From Certhia americana (taxonomy: Eukaryota; Chordata; Aves; Passeriformes; Certhiidae): a DNA stretch of 64,000 nt. The stretch spans positions 3,212,492-3,276,491 of the forward strand of contig CM031878.1 in assembly GCA_018697195.1 (NCBI GenBank), read 5' to 3'. The translations under genes and the position numbers were made by a program. Positions 51,818-63,758 of this stretch are shown one piece after another (position 1 is the stretch's first letter; the number at the start of each line of letters is the position of its first letter). A model generated the notes under the pieces. That model worked only from the letters and a program-made list of their open reading frames with translations, was not told the origin of the DNA and ran no database searches.

Positions 51818-53034
51818 TGTGCTGTTTTACACCTGTTCTTCTCCTTAAAAATGATTCCTAAGTAACACTGTATGTTTACTCTCTGTGAAATTATTGGATG
51901 AGTGGACAGGTGAAGGTGTCTGACTTCCAAAATACTTCATTAGCTGCTTCTCCTGCTTCCATTTCTATTTCTCCTTAACAGTTACCTCTGTCGTGAAAGC
52001 CCTGCACTCCCAAATAAGTACAAGTTTTGTTTTCCACTCATTTGCGGTAGATACTTTTTGATCCCAAATAATATTGAATTACAATTAAAGCGAGTATACT
52101 GGGAAATTATCTTATTATTTCTCATGTTCTTTAAATAGACCAGATGTTTTAAGAACAAGATCAGAAATCGATGAAGAGCTGTCATGCTTTGTTGTAAGTT
52201 TTCACTGAATAATTTCAGTGTGAGATTTTCACACTGAATGCCATTCACCAGGTCGGTAAGATAAATCACTTGATATTAGTACTGAATAATTTTTAAAAAT
52301 TTGTGTTCTTCTTTATATCTTTCCTGGCTATATATCCAGGAACAAATATATCCTTTCGGTCCCTGTCTCCTTCAGAAATTTTGTGTGGAAAATGGAGGGA
52401 AACAAGTAAAGTTGTTGTTTGTTTTTTTTTTTTTTTTTTCCCAAAGTATCTGGTTTATTTCTACAAATAATTGATGTAAGCTGAACTAAAATGAGTATTG
52501 ATCTAGGGACAAATCTAGCCCCAGAAAACTTCTGTGTTTTCAGTAAACTTCATGAAGAAAAAAAAGCTGTTAAAGTTGTTACTTGTTTCACTTGTAGTAG
52601 TATTAAGTGTAAAACTAGCAGACTTGATGAGTATAGGACTCATATTTTACTCCAAGGTGAAAAGAAGGTTGTCTGGCTTGTTTTAAGATTAAAGCAAGTA
52701 CTACATAGAATAACAAGCTTCATAATTAAGATATTTGATCCATTTTATTTTACTGAAGTATCTGATCTAATTGTTCAATGACACTGCAACCACAGAGGTA
52801 CCAGACCTCTTGAGCCTCACAAAACTGCTGCTGTCCAGGAAGAGAAACAGAGAACGATACAGAGCTGGGAGGGGGCAGAGGGAGATTTTTATTGGAAGCT
52901 GTTAAAGTGGTTGCTATGAGACCTTCTCCAGCTAACACAGGCACAGCAGTGTGAGGCTGATAAATCATAGCTCTTGCATTATACCTTCCGTTTCTGCTTT
53001 TCTTTTTTTTTTTTTTTTTTTTTCCCTAACACAG

Positions 53035-53117
53035 CTTTTATAGTTGTTTAAGATCAGAGAAAACACCTGCCAGTTGCTTTTTCTTCTGTTTCGGTCCCTT
53101 CTGCTGCTTCGTGCAAG
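53035..53117 (+). promoter_or_regulatory. RIT2: Probable RIT2 5'UTR/core promoter with TATA-like box
   Basis: The 83 bases before the RIT2 ATG contain no upstream ATG. A TATA-like TTTTATAG at 53036-53043 would place transcription start near 53066-53073 and give a 5'UTR of about 45-50 nt. Immediately before it is a long T tract ending CCCTAACACAG, which also resembles a splice acceptor, so 53035 could instead be the 5' edge of a spliced exon. The region is not a CpG island. Which reading is correct cannot be told from sequence alone. Confidence 0.45.
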
Positions 53118-53220
53118 ATGGAGCTAGAAAATGCAATGATCAGCTCCTCGAGCAGTTCTTCAGCGGGCTCCAGAGAGTACAAGGTGGTGATGCTGGGAGC
53201 AGGGGGAGTTGGCAAAAGCG
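53118..53220 (+). CDS. RIT2: RIT2 (Rin) exon 1, coding part; first exon of a Ras-like small GTPase
   Basis: The frame encodes 34 residues plus the first base of codon 35. Residues 1-18 are an acidic then Ser-rich leader (MELENAMI, seven Ser, AGS). Residues 19-34 read [16 protein letters not shown], the beta-1 strand and the complete G1/P-loop (GAGGVGKS at 27-34; Lys33 is the phosphate-binding lysine). From memory of the family, RIT2 has REYKVV where its paralogue RIT1 has REYKLV, and the RIT2 leader begins MEVEN; length to the splice site matches mammalian RIT2. The ATG has a good context (A at -3, G at +4). The exon ends in a phase-1 junction G/GTAAGT, and a G would start the expected Ala codon. 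RIT2 is a neuronal, membrane-associated GTPase lacking a CAAX prenylation box. Effector, G3-G5 and C-terminal basic regions lie on later exons outside the window. Identification is strong; transcript structure is not seen. Confidence 0.93.
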
Positions 53221-56200
53221 GTAAGTTTCAGCAACAATATTTTGGGAGAGAAGGCGTGAATTGAGAGCGTAAAGTTCACTGGAAAAGGACATTGTTTAAT
53301 GAGGGGGTTTCATTCCTCTTTCTCTTGCACATGGCTTGGATAAAAGACTACAGTTCGTGACTGGGGCAATGAGTCAGCTTAATTTGTTACAGGCTGAAAC
53401 GCTGCAAGCCTTTTTAATTGGTTATTTGTGTAGGGCTGACCTTGGGTCTGTTGTGTGTGAGGAGAGAGCAGTCAGGCTGCTGCTGTGAGTTTAGCAGCAT
53501 GTGCCTGTGTCACTCTCCCACTTGGAGAGGGGTGGTGGTTTGCTGGACAGTGTGGATGTAACTTGTTGGCCTGAAGGTCCCTGTGCTCAGGCAGAAATCA
53601 AACTAACTGCAAAGTCAGCTGTACAGAGTGTGGGGGATGCCTGCAATGACTCTGTTTTCCTCCCTACATCTTTAGTTTGTTTGTCTGGTTTTGTTTTGGG
53701 GTGGGATTTTTGTTTTTTTGCTGTCATTGTGGCTCAGATGGTTTTAGTCTCCTCTCTGATCCGGACAGGTACAGCATGCCTGCCTGAGTCTCACTCCAGG
53801 CTAGGAGTCATATTTGCAGCATATTTTAATATCCCTGTCTACAGCAGGCAAGATATGCTAGTGTCTGACAATGATATCTCTTCAGAGGAGTCATTATTTT
53901 CTCTGGACAATGTTTTCTTTTTACCAGATATTATCAGCTTTGATTTATTCTCACTGAAGCCAGCATTCTCTGTTCTTACAAAGACTTTGCTGAACACGCA
54001 GAGTTTGTCTTAGAAGTCAGTATATTCAGCTGGCCACACAACAAGAATTTGATTACATCTTCCAGAAATTCAAAAGAATAACAGAAACAAAATTACAAAA
54101 AGCAGGATAATAGAGTCCAAGGAATTTTCAGGATAAATAGTTATGACACTACACATTACACTGTAATGACTGTGTAGATCAAACAAGTTTATTTATATTC
54201 AAGCAGTAAGATGAAATATAGGTGCAAAAAGTTACAAATTGCGATTGAACATAATTTTCTTTCTGTATCCATAATCTCTGTGGTTTTGTTATATTTGGCT
54301 TCAACTTCAGTGACATGTCTTTCAGTGATTGCTGTTTCCCATCAGTATTGCTTAACCAAGCAAATAGTTCTTGCACAGATGTTGCTATATAATCACCATA
54401 AAAAATGGGAAAGAATAAAATATTTAAACCTCAAAGTTAGTTTCTGCAATTTCAGATTATCTTTTTCCATAGAAAAGCAGGTATCCAGGATGTGTCAGCT
54501 GGAATTTTCAGTAAAATATCTTAATTCCCCCTTATTTATGTCTTTTTTAATTTCTTTTTTTTTCTTTTTTTTTCTTTCCCTGAATGCGTCCAAAAGATGG
54601 CAGCAATTTTTCCCCCCGCAAACATATGTTTGTGATAATAATGTAATTTTGAAAATTTGTCCACCACAAAGAATTGAAAACTACTGCGTTCACAGCATGA
54701 CTGAATCATAGCAAACAAACTTTACATGTATGTGGAGGAAATTTCCAAGTTTCCATGCACTATTAGATAAGAGTTAAAACAAAAAATCTGGTTAATTCAA
54801 ATCTCTGTGTTTAGAAAATTTTAGCTGTTAATTTAGGGAGAATGAAGCCTTTAAATCTGTGGATTGAACAAGGTATGATACATCTCCAAAGCTGAGAAAT
54901 ACATAACCAACAAGTAGAATGTGTGGTCTAAAGAAAAAGACATGGGATTAAGTGGATATTTATGAAATCTATAGGATTAATGAAAACTTTCTCTTCTTAT
55001 CATGAAAGCGAAACTCCTGGGGGAAAAAAAAATAGCCCAGCAACTGAGTATTATTAAGACCTCATAAGAAAGGAGGTGGACAGTTCAATGTTTATTGGCT
55101 ATGAACTTCTGATGTGTAATTGACCTGAAATATTTCAGTAGAATCCTGAGAGATAGTCCAACTGATAGAATTCAGAGAGAGATAAAAAGTAAAAATAGAT
55201 GTCATCAATAGATGTCATAAATCATTAATTCATTCAGACTGTTACATAAACAGGATTAATTTACACTGGATTAAAAACAGAAAAAAGCCTTAATGACTAC
55301 TTTCATTCTACAAGATGAGCTCTGCTTTCCCCTAGTGACCTAGATTTAATGCGTCCAGAAAATTATGAATTTAACCATCAAAATGAATCACAGTAGAATA
55401 AGGATGAAAAAAAAAAAAAAAAAAAAAAAAGTTCAGTTCCCAATTTTGATTTTGAGAAATCAGTGGCATGAGGTTTGATGTATTGATAACATCCTGCCTT
55501 CTTTTTCCCATCTTCTCCTTCCTTCTTTGCTTTTAAGTCATAGTAAAAACAGTAGCAGCTGGAGTTAAATTACTGAGTGGGAAACCTCTTTCGGATGACA
55601 GCCTTTCCATTCCTCAATTCATTCAAATATTAAATAATTCAGATTTGGAATGAATTTTCCATAGGAACCAAGCTGCAAAAATGTTAGATTTCTTTTTGCT
55701 CTGGATGTAGTTCACTTCCAGAGATCCCCTGGGCATTTTGATCTTGTGTTTCCAACCCTCACCACTCTCTTACTGTGACACTTGTGCAAGGGGTGGAAAG
55801 AGGAGGAGGAGGAGATCAAAAATTATGGGTTTTTTTTTGGAATTGGTGTTTACAAAAAATTCTCTTGGGGTTAGTCAGGTTTGTCTCTCCACTCCTCTGC
55901 TCCAAGATGTCAGACCACCCAGGAGGACAGCCAACATCCTTTTATTTTTGCTATTCAGTGTGGTGCAAATTTCACAGGAATTGGTAAAAGAAGATGAACT
56001 GTGTGTACCCAAGACATCCATCACATGCAGAGTAATAATGTATAAACTACAAATGGTCTGAGAATTGGTACTTAAGTGTTCTTACATCTCAAAATCAATT
56101 CTGGAAAATAAATATTATTTAAAAACAAACAAACAGATGAAAAAAGTCTGCCATTATTTTGTAGGAGGAAAAAACACTACCTCAAACCCCAGTTTTTGAA

Positions 56201-59200
56201 AGAAAGAGGTAATAGTTGTGTCTAATGAAAATGTACAAAGCCAGATATAAACTTCTATAGGAGTTGATTTTTCTACTGTAATGATATAGATTCCCCAGAA
56301 TGAGTTATCCCTTCTAAGACTTCTGAAAAGAAGAATTCTTTTCGTTTTCAGAGCAATACATTAATATCTTATGTTGTGTAAGTTGTATTTGTCATCAAGA
56401 ACATCAAGTACAGGTTCATACAAATTCAGACCAAAGTTATGCTAGGACCAACAATTAAATTGAAATTAAATTGAAGTAAATTAATTAAATTTTGCATTGA
56501 TTCTCATCCAATTATAGCCCACATCAAAATGATGTATCTCTAATTGTAGCCATATTTCAATTAAAAATAAGAATTTGTCACTTGTTCTTCTCTGCTCTGA
56601 TGACAACTATCAGGCCACCTCAGTACCACTCAAACCTACCTGAAGTTCCATAGGGTTCAAACACAAAGAACCCTGGTAATTCTGAAACCCATTTTGCCCA
56701 CAAATACCTTCAGAGATCAGTAAACAAGGTGTTCTTGTGGTCTTTGCCTGACGCAGACAAGACCTCTGGGGTTAGCTCTGTTTTTCAGTGTTACAAATAA
56801 AAACCATGCACAAAAGAGCCTTTCAATCCTGAGACCACCCACTGCTGCCTTATGTTTAGCAAACCAGTTACACTGATAACAAAATACTTAACTGCAGCAC
56901 ATTCTGCAAAACATTAGCCAGGGGTTGTGAAGTGACTGCAAAAATGAACAAATTGATGTAACTGTGCAACTGAATAAAAGGAAAAACCTCCCTCTGATGA
57001 AAAATTATTACCTAAACAATCGCCAAACACTGATCAGATTACACCTTACAGTAAATCTTCTTGGCTGAATACTGTCTTATTGTTTTCTTGGTTTTTTGTT
57101 TGATTGTTTTTTTTCCTAACTCTGGTTAATGATGATTCATTTAAGGTTGAACATGATCTACAGTTATTCCAGGTAAATAAAATTACAAGTTTATGCATAG
57201 CATAGGTTGATTAGAGATGCAGAGCGAATTTCTTGTTAGCTGTCTTATGGAAGTTGCATTTCAGATGAGAAGATGAATTCTTTAAAAAATCAAAACTACT
57301 AAATATCTCTTACTAATAAGACAGATCTTTTCTCTTGGAGAAAATGTTCATTTTTCAATATCTATTTCTCAAACTGATTTCCAGATGATCTGTTGCCACC
57401 ATACAAAATTTGAAGATATTTTAAAAAAAATTGCCCCAAGGCTTCTGTAAAATTTATATATTTCCAGTTTTATTGTATGTCGGAAAGTAGTTAGAAATGT
57501 ATTTCCAGGTTTCAATCTTAAAAAGAAAAAAAGTGGAAGAGAAGAAATCAAGAAAAGATTCTCTCAAGGATATTGGAAGAATAGTGTGAGGAAATGTATA
57601 CTCAGATTGGGCTAGCTAAGGGAGGCATTGATTTCCTTGTTTTGGGTTTTTTTTTTTTTTTGGTTGGTTGGTTGTTTTTTGGGGGTTTCTTTGTGCTTTG
57701 TTTTGTTTTGTTTTGTTTTTTTCCAGTGTGGCATAAAGGCTGTTTATACAGATGCAGGTGACTCATCCAATTAATTTCAAGATCATGTGTATGCAATAAC
57801 TTCCAAAATGTGTGAAAACAATTATGTTCTCTGTGATGTGGGAACTCCGGTATGAGGAATTAGATTAAATCTGCAATTTTCTTTCATTTATGTGCTCAAC
57901 TGCTATTTTTTTCTGGACTGGTTTTACCTCTTATTCTGCCTCGATAAAGAAAATTATGTACTGATTATTTTCAAGCATGTCCTCATAGCAAGAGTCCCCA
58001 GTAAATAAAGTACCCTGGAGTGTGTGCTGGAGTGCTGGCTCACTGCAGCTGTTTGCAAATTCCCTGGAGATAAATTAATGTATGATTCAATGAAAAAGAT
58101 GAAGGGCAAAGGTAGAGATTCCACTGGTACCAAAAGTGCTGAGCCTGAAAAGCACCACTTGGGTCTGCTGATGCTGTTTTCACCCCACCACTAGGCTGGC
58201 TGTCACAGAGCACTCTCTAGGCATTGATCAAAAACCTCAGCAGCCCTTCTATTTTGGAGGGGGTTGGGTTTGAATCAGTTTATTATTTTTCCCCAGGAAT
58301 ATTCTCAGGTACAGGAATGTTTCCCTAAATGCTTGGTAAATGAATCAAAGGAAAGGGTCCAGTCTTCTCTCATATCCTGAGGCAAGCCAATCACCAGGAT
58401 GAAGGTGTTGGATTTAGTTTCTGCTCAGTATGAGTCAAGGTGAAAATAGTTCTCTTTCAAGCGCTTGGGCATGCTGTGGATTACATTTAAGGCAAGCTAA
58501 ATTCCTTTTTTACCCCTCAAAGTCAACACAAGTGTAGTTTTTGCTGTTTTAATTTTTTCCTTCTTCTCCTCTAACTGCAAAAAATGCCAATTTTTACTTA
58601 AGTGGAGAAGAAATTGAGATATTTAATTAACGAAGACCCACATCCGTACACCGTCTGAAAAGAATTGCTTGTTCTCTCATTATTCTCTGATTAAAAAAAA
58701 AAAAAAAAAAAAAAAAAAGTAATCCAGATTTTTAATTCCTCAGGTGTTTCAGGGAAATTTTTCTACTTATTCAGATTAAAAAAGAATGAAAAAAGAAAGA
58801 TGAAAGAATATATATTTTTTGACTAGAGGCAAACTTTCTTCTTGGCAACAGTTTTGAATGGGTAAGGATACTGACCATTCAAAATGATATATAAATTCAC
58901 TTCATGGTGCTGTCTGCAAGCTCTGGTTAGCTGCTACCTGGCATAGAAGTGACAGTGTAAGGTTAGGAAAGGAAGGGAGGAGACAGAAGAGCTCGGACAG
59001 TGGTGCAGATGTGGTAACACTTCTTGACAATTATGTATCCACGGAGAAGAAATCCTAACTGAATACTCTAAACCACCTGCTCTGACTGTCCTGTCAGGGA
59101 TGCTGTAAACTGAAGAGCAGTCATAGGTCTGATGCAGAATTGCAGGCATTTAATGCAAAATAATGGTGATGCACACTGTATTTTTGCCATGAAAAAGCAA

Positions 59201-61379
59201 ACAAGCATCTTGTAGAGAAGGGTCACCAATGCCAGACAATCATATCCCTAGGCATGGGGTAACTTCCAGTTTTCTCATAAACCAGATTAAGCTCTAGAGA
59301 TTGCATAAAGACAGAGTTCCTGGCAGGAACTTTGTGATCTCTGATAACAAAACTGTCCATGTGTTTTAGTTTCCTCCACAGGTAGATAGTTGAATTTACT
59401 TCAGGCTTGATTTTTTTTAATTACGAGTTCTAAACATTTTATCTTATTTAGTTGTGAACAACTTTGAGAAAATCTATGTTTTCTGTTAATACTTGTAGAT
59501 GATGAGTTCACACCTCAATCTTCTTTTACTGCACTGAATATCTGAAACCAATCTTTTAGGGCCTTATTTTCCTGCTCAGGGAATCTTGTATGCTTAATTA
59601 TAGAGCCCTAATGTTTCCACATCAACTTTCTGGGTATAAATTTCAAAAACTGACATGCTCTTCTGTTAGTGGTCTTACTAGAAGAAAGATTGCCTACTGG
59701 TTTCCTCTGTAGAGTTTTTTTTGTTCCTCAGAGAACAATGAATTCTTTTATTCAGGTCTAGTTCACAGAGGTCACATACAGAGAAATATCTGTAGTAACT
59801 TGAAGCTATTTTCTCTTTGCCCTAGTGCAGTCACCTGTGCTATCACATCTCTCATGATGACCTAAATTCTGCATTTTCATATGTGTTCTCTTATTTGGAA
59901 CCATTGAATCTGAGGAATCAACAGATTCTGGACCCCTTTGTCATATTCTTCATTCATCTTTAGTGCCTATGTTATCCACTTAAAAGGATTAAATACATTA
60001 TTTATTAATCAATTTCTTTTGCCTGTGGGCAGACCCTGTGGACAGAATTGTTTGCCTCAGGGAAATGAGTAAAAGTTGCTTTCACTATTTTGGCAGTTCA
60101 CATAGTTCAATGATTATAGGGGTGGAGGATTCAATTATGCCCTCTGTATTTAAAGAGGTGGGTTCTGCATGTAAGATACCAAATCAATGCTGAAGAAATC
60201 TGTCTGGAGTGTTGGATTCTTCAGCACTAGAAGATGCCTGATAAATAAGACAGAGTTCAAAGAAAACCAACAAACATGATAAGAAGAGTGACACAATATG
60301 ATTTATGATGACAAACATCTATGACTATATTCAAATAGCTGCTGTAGAGAGTAATTAGTAATTCTTTATTGTGCAACTTGTGTATGTATACAGAGATTCA
60401 ATATAAATGGATGCAGCTGGGATGTGAATGGGTTTATCTATCCAACTTCACCCATCATAGCACCCAGGTGATGAATACCAACTGGATAAGGCAAATGAGC
60501 TGGTGACTTTCGTGAAAGCTGGTCACTTTCATGACTCTTTGGAACAGGGGATGGAGAACTCACAGTCTTTATAAGTAGTGAATGTCAAGAGAAGAACACA
60601 TATATTCCAAAATTTGAGGAGGAAAGCAGACAGAATTTTTTCATGGAGAGTAACAAGTTAAGTGATGAAACTGAAATTAGAAAACATTTAGTTAGAGATA
60701 CATGAGTTCTTCAAGGCAAACTTCCTTTGGTCAATATGAGGGGCACATGCCCTTAATTATTTGCTTAAAAGCAAGATGGAGTGGATTGTGGAAGAGTCTT
60801 TGAAAGGAACAGGCTGGTGAAACTTTTGTTAGTCTAAGTTTTTTACATTAAGACAGAACACATTACAGAGATTGAGCATTAAAAATCAAATATACCAGAA
60901 CAGAGAAAAAATTAGAGTTTTCAAATTCTCTTCTAGAAGAGAAGGACTATTATTATCCTTAAAATTATGTGTTAAAAGTCATCAGGACTTTTGGCTGATG
61001 TTTTACTAAAAATGTAGATTACCAGCAGCTTTCTTTTTGTTCAGACTGCGAAAGAGAGATCCTTAAGCTAGCCTCAAGACTGGAATTGTTTGTTGTGTAC
61101 AAAAGGAAAAGTCATTTATATTGCCTCAAACAGAACTAAAATGTGTCCTTCAGAGTGTAAAGTCTCCTGTAGAACTGGAAACATGCTGAGACAGCACCCT
61201 TACAGTACGGGCCCCCTCATGTGTGTGTTGGGTAGTAGGTGCAGATGGAAGGCAAACAGATTTGTTAGCTCACATCCTGCAGTTCTGTCTTCCAGGGGAT
61301 GGAAATTGAATTTAATAATTCAGGGTCTTCACCGGCATTGCCTCTATGTGAGCAATTATGTGAAGGCTCTAAAGGAATG

Positions 61380-61513
61380 GCCTGAAACTGAGCTGGGGGA
61401 GGTCTAGTTTGGTGCTGTTACCCCTCCCTGAGGAACCTGTTATTACCCAAACACCCCTTTGGAGACGAACTTTTTCCTGACCAAACTAAACCTCCCCCAG
61501 CTCAGTTTCAGGC
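61380..61513. repeat. Inverted repeat, 34-bp arms, 66-nt loop
   Basis: Left arm starts GCCTGAAACTGAGC and the right arm ends GCTCAGTTTCAGGC; the core is CTGGGGGAGGT against ACCTCCCCCAG. One mismatch only (C at 61404 versus T on the paired arm). It could fold into a stable hairpin in single-stranded DNA or in the RIT2 pre-mRNA. Confidence 0.92.
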
Positions 61514-61648
61514 AAATCAAGAGAGATTTGGACAATGATCTCAGGCATGGGGTGAGATTCCTGGGGATGGCCCTGCTCCCCAAGAGATGGATTTGATAAT
61601 CCTTGTAAACCCCTTCCAACTCAGGGTATTCCATCATTCTGTGTGATT
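61380..61648 (+). mobile_element. CR1 LINE 3' end with internal inversion (fold-back)
   Basis: Bases 61514-61648 are a sense CR1 3' end (CTTCCAACTCAGGGTATTCC, ATTCTGTGTGATT tail). Bases 61414-61513 are CR1 in antisense orientation (ACTTTTTCCTGACC and AACCTCCCCCAG blocks). Bases 61380-61413 repeat the end of that antisense piece in sense orientation. The result is a 34-bp inverted repeat (61380-61413 against 61480-61513, 33 of 34 pairs) around a 66-nt loop. This is what a template switch or twin-priming event during insertion would leave. Confidence 0.8.
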
Positions 61649-62219
61649 AGTACTCACAGAAGCTTATATTAATGAGTCTGCTTTTCATGTTTCATTAAAG
61701 CAGAGCTTCACTTAGAGTGAAGATTTCAGTGACAAGTACTGCTCAGCTTTTCCCATTCACAATGCTTGCTATAAAGAGACAGGAAACCTTCTGGGCTACT
61801 CCTCAGCAACAGGAACTGTACTATCAAGGACTCTCCTGGTTTCAGCCACACACAAATCTGCCATTTGAAATGCCCAGATTGAAGTCTCAAACAAGGGAAC
61901 AAGCACTGTTTCATGACAATGACTGGGCACTGTCAGTATCTTTGCTGTAAACAATCTGTTGAGGCAGCCACAGGAACCAGTTCCCTTCCAAGCCATGCCT
62001 GCTGCTTAGCTGAGCCATCTGCAGCATTTTTGGCACATGCTATCTGCTAGAATTTGGATGAGATTAATTCCATTAGGGACACTCTTGAAAACACAATTAA
62101 GAATATTTTTTTCTTCTCTTGCTGTTTTCATCTCTTTCCTTTCCATACTTTCCATTTTATTCTCTTCCATTCCTCTGGTAGTCCTTTTCCACTTCCAATT
62201 TTTTTTTTTGTGAGAGATC

Positions 62220-62415
62220 ATTGTTGTTGTGGTTGTTGTGTTGTTGTGTGGGGTTTTTTTTTGTTTGTTTGCTTGTTTGTTTTGGTTTTGTTTTTTGTTT
62301 TCTTGGAGGTTTTTTGTTGTTTTTATTTTGTTTTTTTGTTTGTTTCTGTTTTATTTTTTGGTTTTGTTTTAACTTTTGTTTTTTGTTTTTGGTTTGTTTG
62401 TTTTTGTTTTTTTTA
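62220..62415. repeat. RIT2: (GTTT)n/(TTG)n low-complexity tract in RIT2 intron 1
   Basis: Begins with TTG units (GTTGTTGTGGTTGTTG), then T-rich GTTT repeats. Phe/Val-rich frames across it are artefacts. A similar shorter block lies at 57640-57725. Confidence 0.9.
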
Positions 62416-63697
62416 CTTTAATTAGTCTCCCTTTGTGCCTACAAGCCTGTATAATCTTCCTTCCTAGAAGCTGGAAGTCTCACCATGCTCACACAGCTCC
62501 AGTGACAGAAATTGGGTATTACCAGAGTGTTGTGCAAGGTCCCAGGTTCAGTGGAAGTGTCTTGAGAAGACATTTTTCTGTAATACCTAGAAATCTGCTA
62601 AAGCATTACCTGACCACTGAGCAGTAGAGACATTGGCTAAAAATCACTTTGTTTAGAGGTGGGTGGGGAAAATACAAAAGATGGAGGTGTCAATGTGTGC
62701 ATAAAAGACTATCTCATGAGATGACAAATTGTGTATTGTTGCCAATGTCATGTATTTGGTCTCCAAAAAAGTTGTGTTTTCAATTCACGTAGTCAGTGTT
62801 TTATCTTTTCATCAAAACCTTAGAACTGAACCTAGTTATTGCAGGGGTCCCAAAGGTAGGCTCACAAATGTTTATAAGTTTTACAAATTAATTTCATAAG
62901 CTTTAGCAAAGTAAGAGCTGTAATTAACTGAGACTGATGCATGTAGTTCTTCTTCAGCTTACATTGACTACAGTTATGAGAGGATCTGTTGTGTAATTTC
63001 TATCCTTGCAACCTTCTTGAAGTGCTAACATAATTCTGTAATTCTTGTCCATTTTCACATGCCCAAAATGCAGGAGTCTTAGCTGAAATTCATATTCTCT
63101 GACAAATCCTGTGACTCCTTTACTAGCTTGATTGCTCTGTCAGATTCTGTGATTCCTTCAGTAACTTTACTAGCCTACTACCTGCATGACAGCTTGCTGT
63201 GTTAAGCTGAATTTTCCCCTGCTGAACAGGATCTGCAGTGTCTTTAGAGAAATGTCTCTTTAGCAGCTTGCAAAATGTCTACTGTTATTTTTGATTTTTA
63301 TTCAGAATGTTCAAAACCAAACCCAAGCGTTCTCAAATTTTCAGTTGTTTAAAACCAGCAGCTTCTTAAGTCATCTAGAATGCCTAGCAGGCTTTAAAAA
63401 TCCCCCTTCTCTAGATTTTTCCTGGAGTTTCTTATATAGAAATTATGTTCTCAATTGGATTAAAAAACAGTCATTAGACATTTTCCTCACTGTGAATAAT
63501 CTTACTTGTACCTGGTGACATGGTCGTTTGGTCACTCATCACACACATGCCAGAGCACAGCCCTGTACAATATCTGACACTGGGTGCAGCCCAAGGACAT
63601 GTTCCTGGGGTTCATGAGGGCTTCATGTATTTGTAGACATGCTCTGGAAACACATTATTTCTCTCCTGGGATTAGAAGAGAAAAAAGAACAATCAAT

Positions 63698-63758
63698 TAC
63701 ATTATATAAGTATATAATGTATAATGTATGAGCTCCAGAAACCCATGAGCTCCAGAAA
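63698..63758. repeat. AT palindrome followed by short duplication
   Basis: TACATTATAT-AAGT-ATATAATGTA is a 10-bp-arm hairpin near 63699-63722. It is followed by two copies of ATGAGCTCCAGAAA with a period of 17 bp or so. Confidence 0.75.

Larger units (their letters stand above)
43733..53034. other. RIT2 proximal upstream intergenic DNA
   Basis: About 9.3 kb directly upstream of RIT2: the TA array, the 400-N gap, a TACTGTTCT/AGAACAGTA hairpin (46288-46309), the 20-bp minisatellite, and the hairpin at 51774. The block 50150-50350 is repeat-free and has many TAAT cores. No other gene is recognised. Confidence 0.6.

Noticed and set aside
1..53034. Search for SYT4 exons (C2 domains) expected to the left of RIT2
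   Set aside because: No frame resembles a C2 domain; the gene probably lies beyond the left edge.
53501..54013. 170-codon plus-strand frame in RIT2 intron 1
   Set aside because: It is the longest frame near RIT2, but it starts inside the intron, resembles no known protein and is not in frame with or spliced to exon 1 by any clear signal.
61090..61407. 105-codon plus-strand frame
   Set aside because: It ends within the rearranged CR1 and has no recognised domain.
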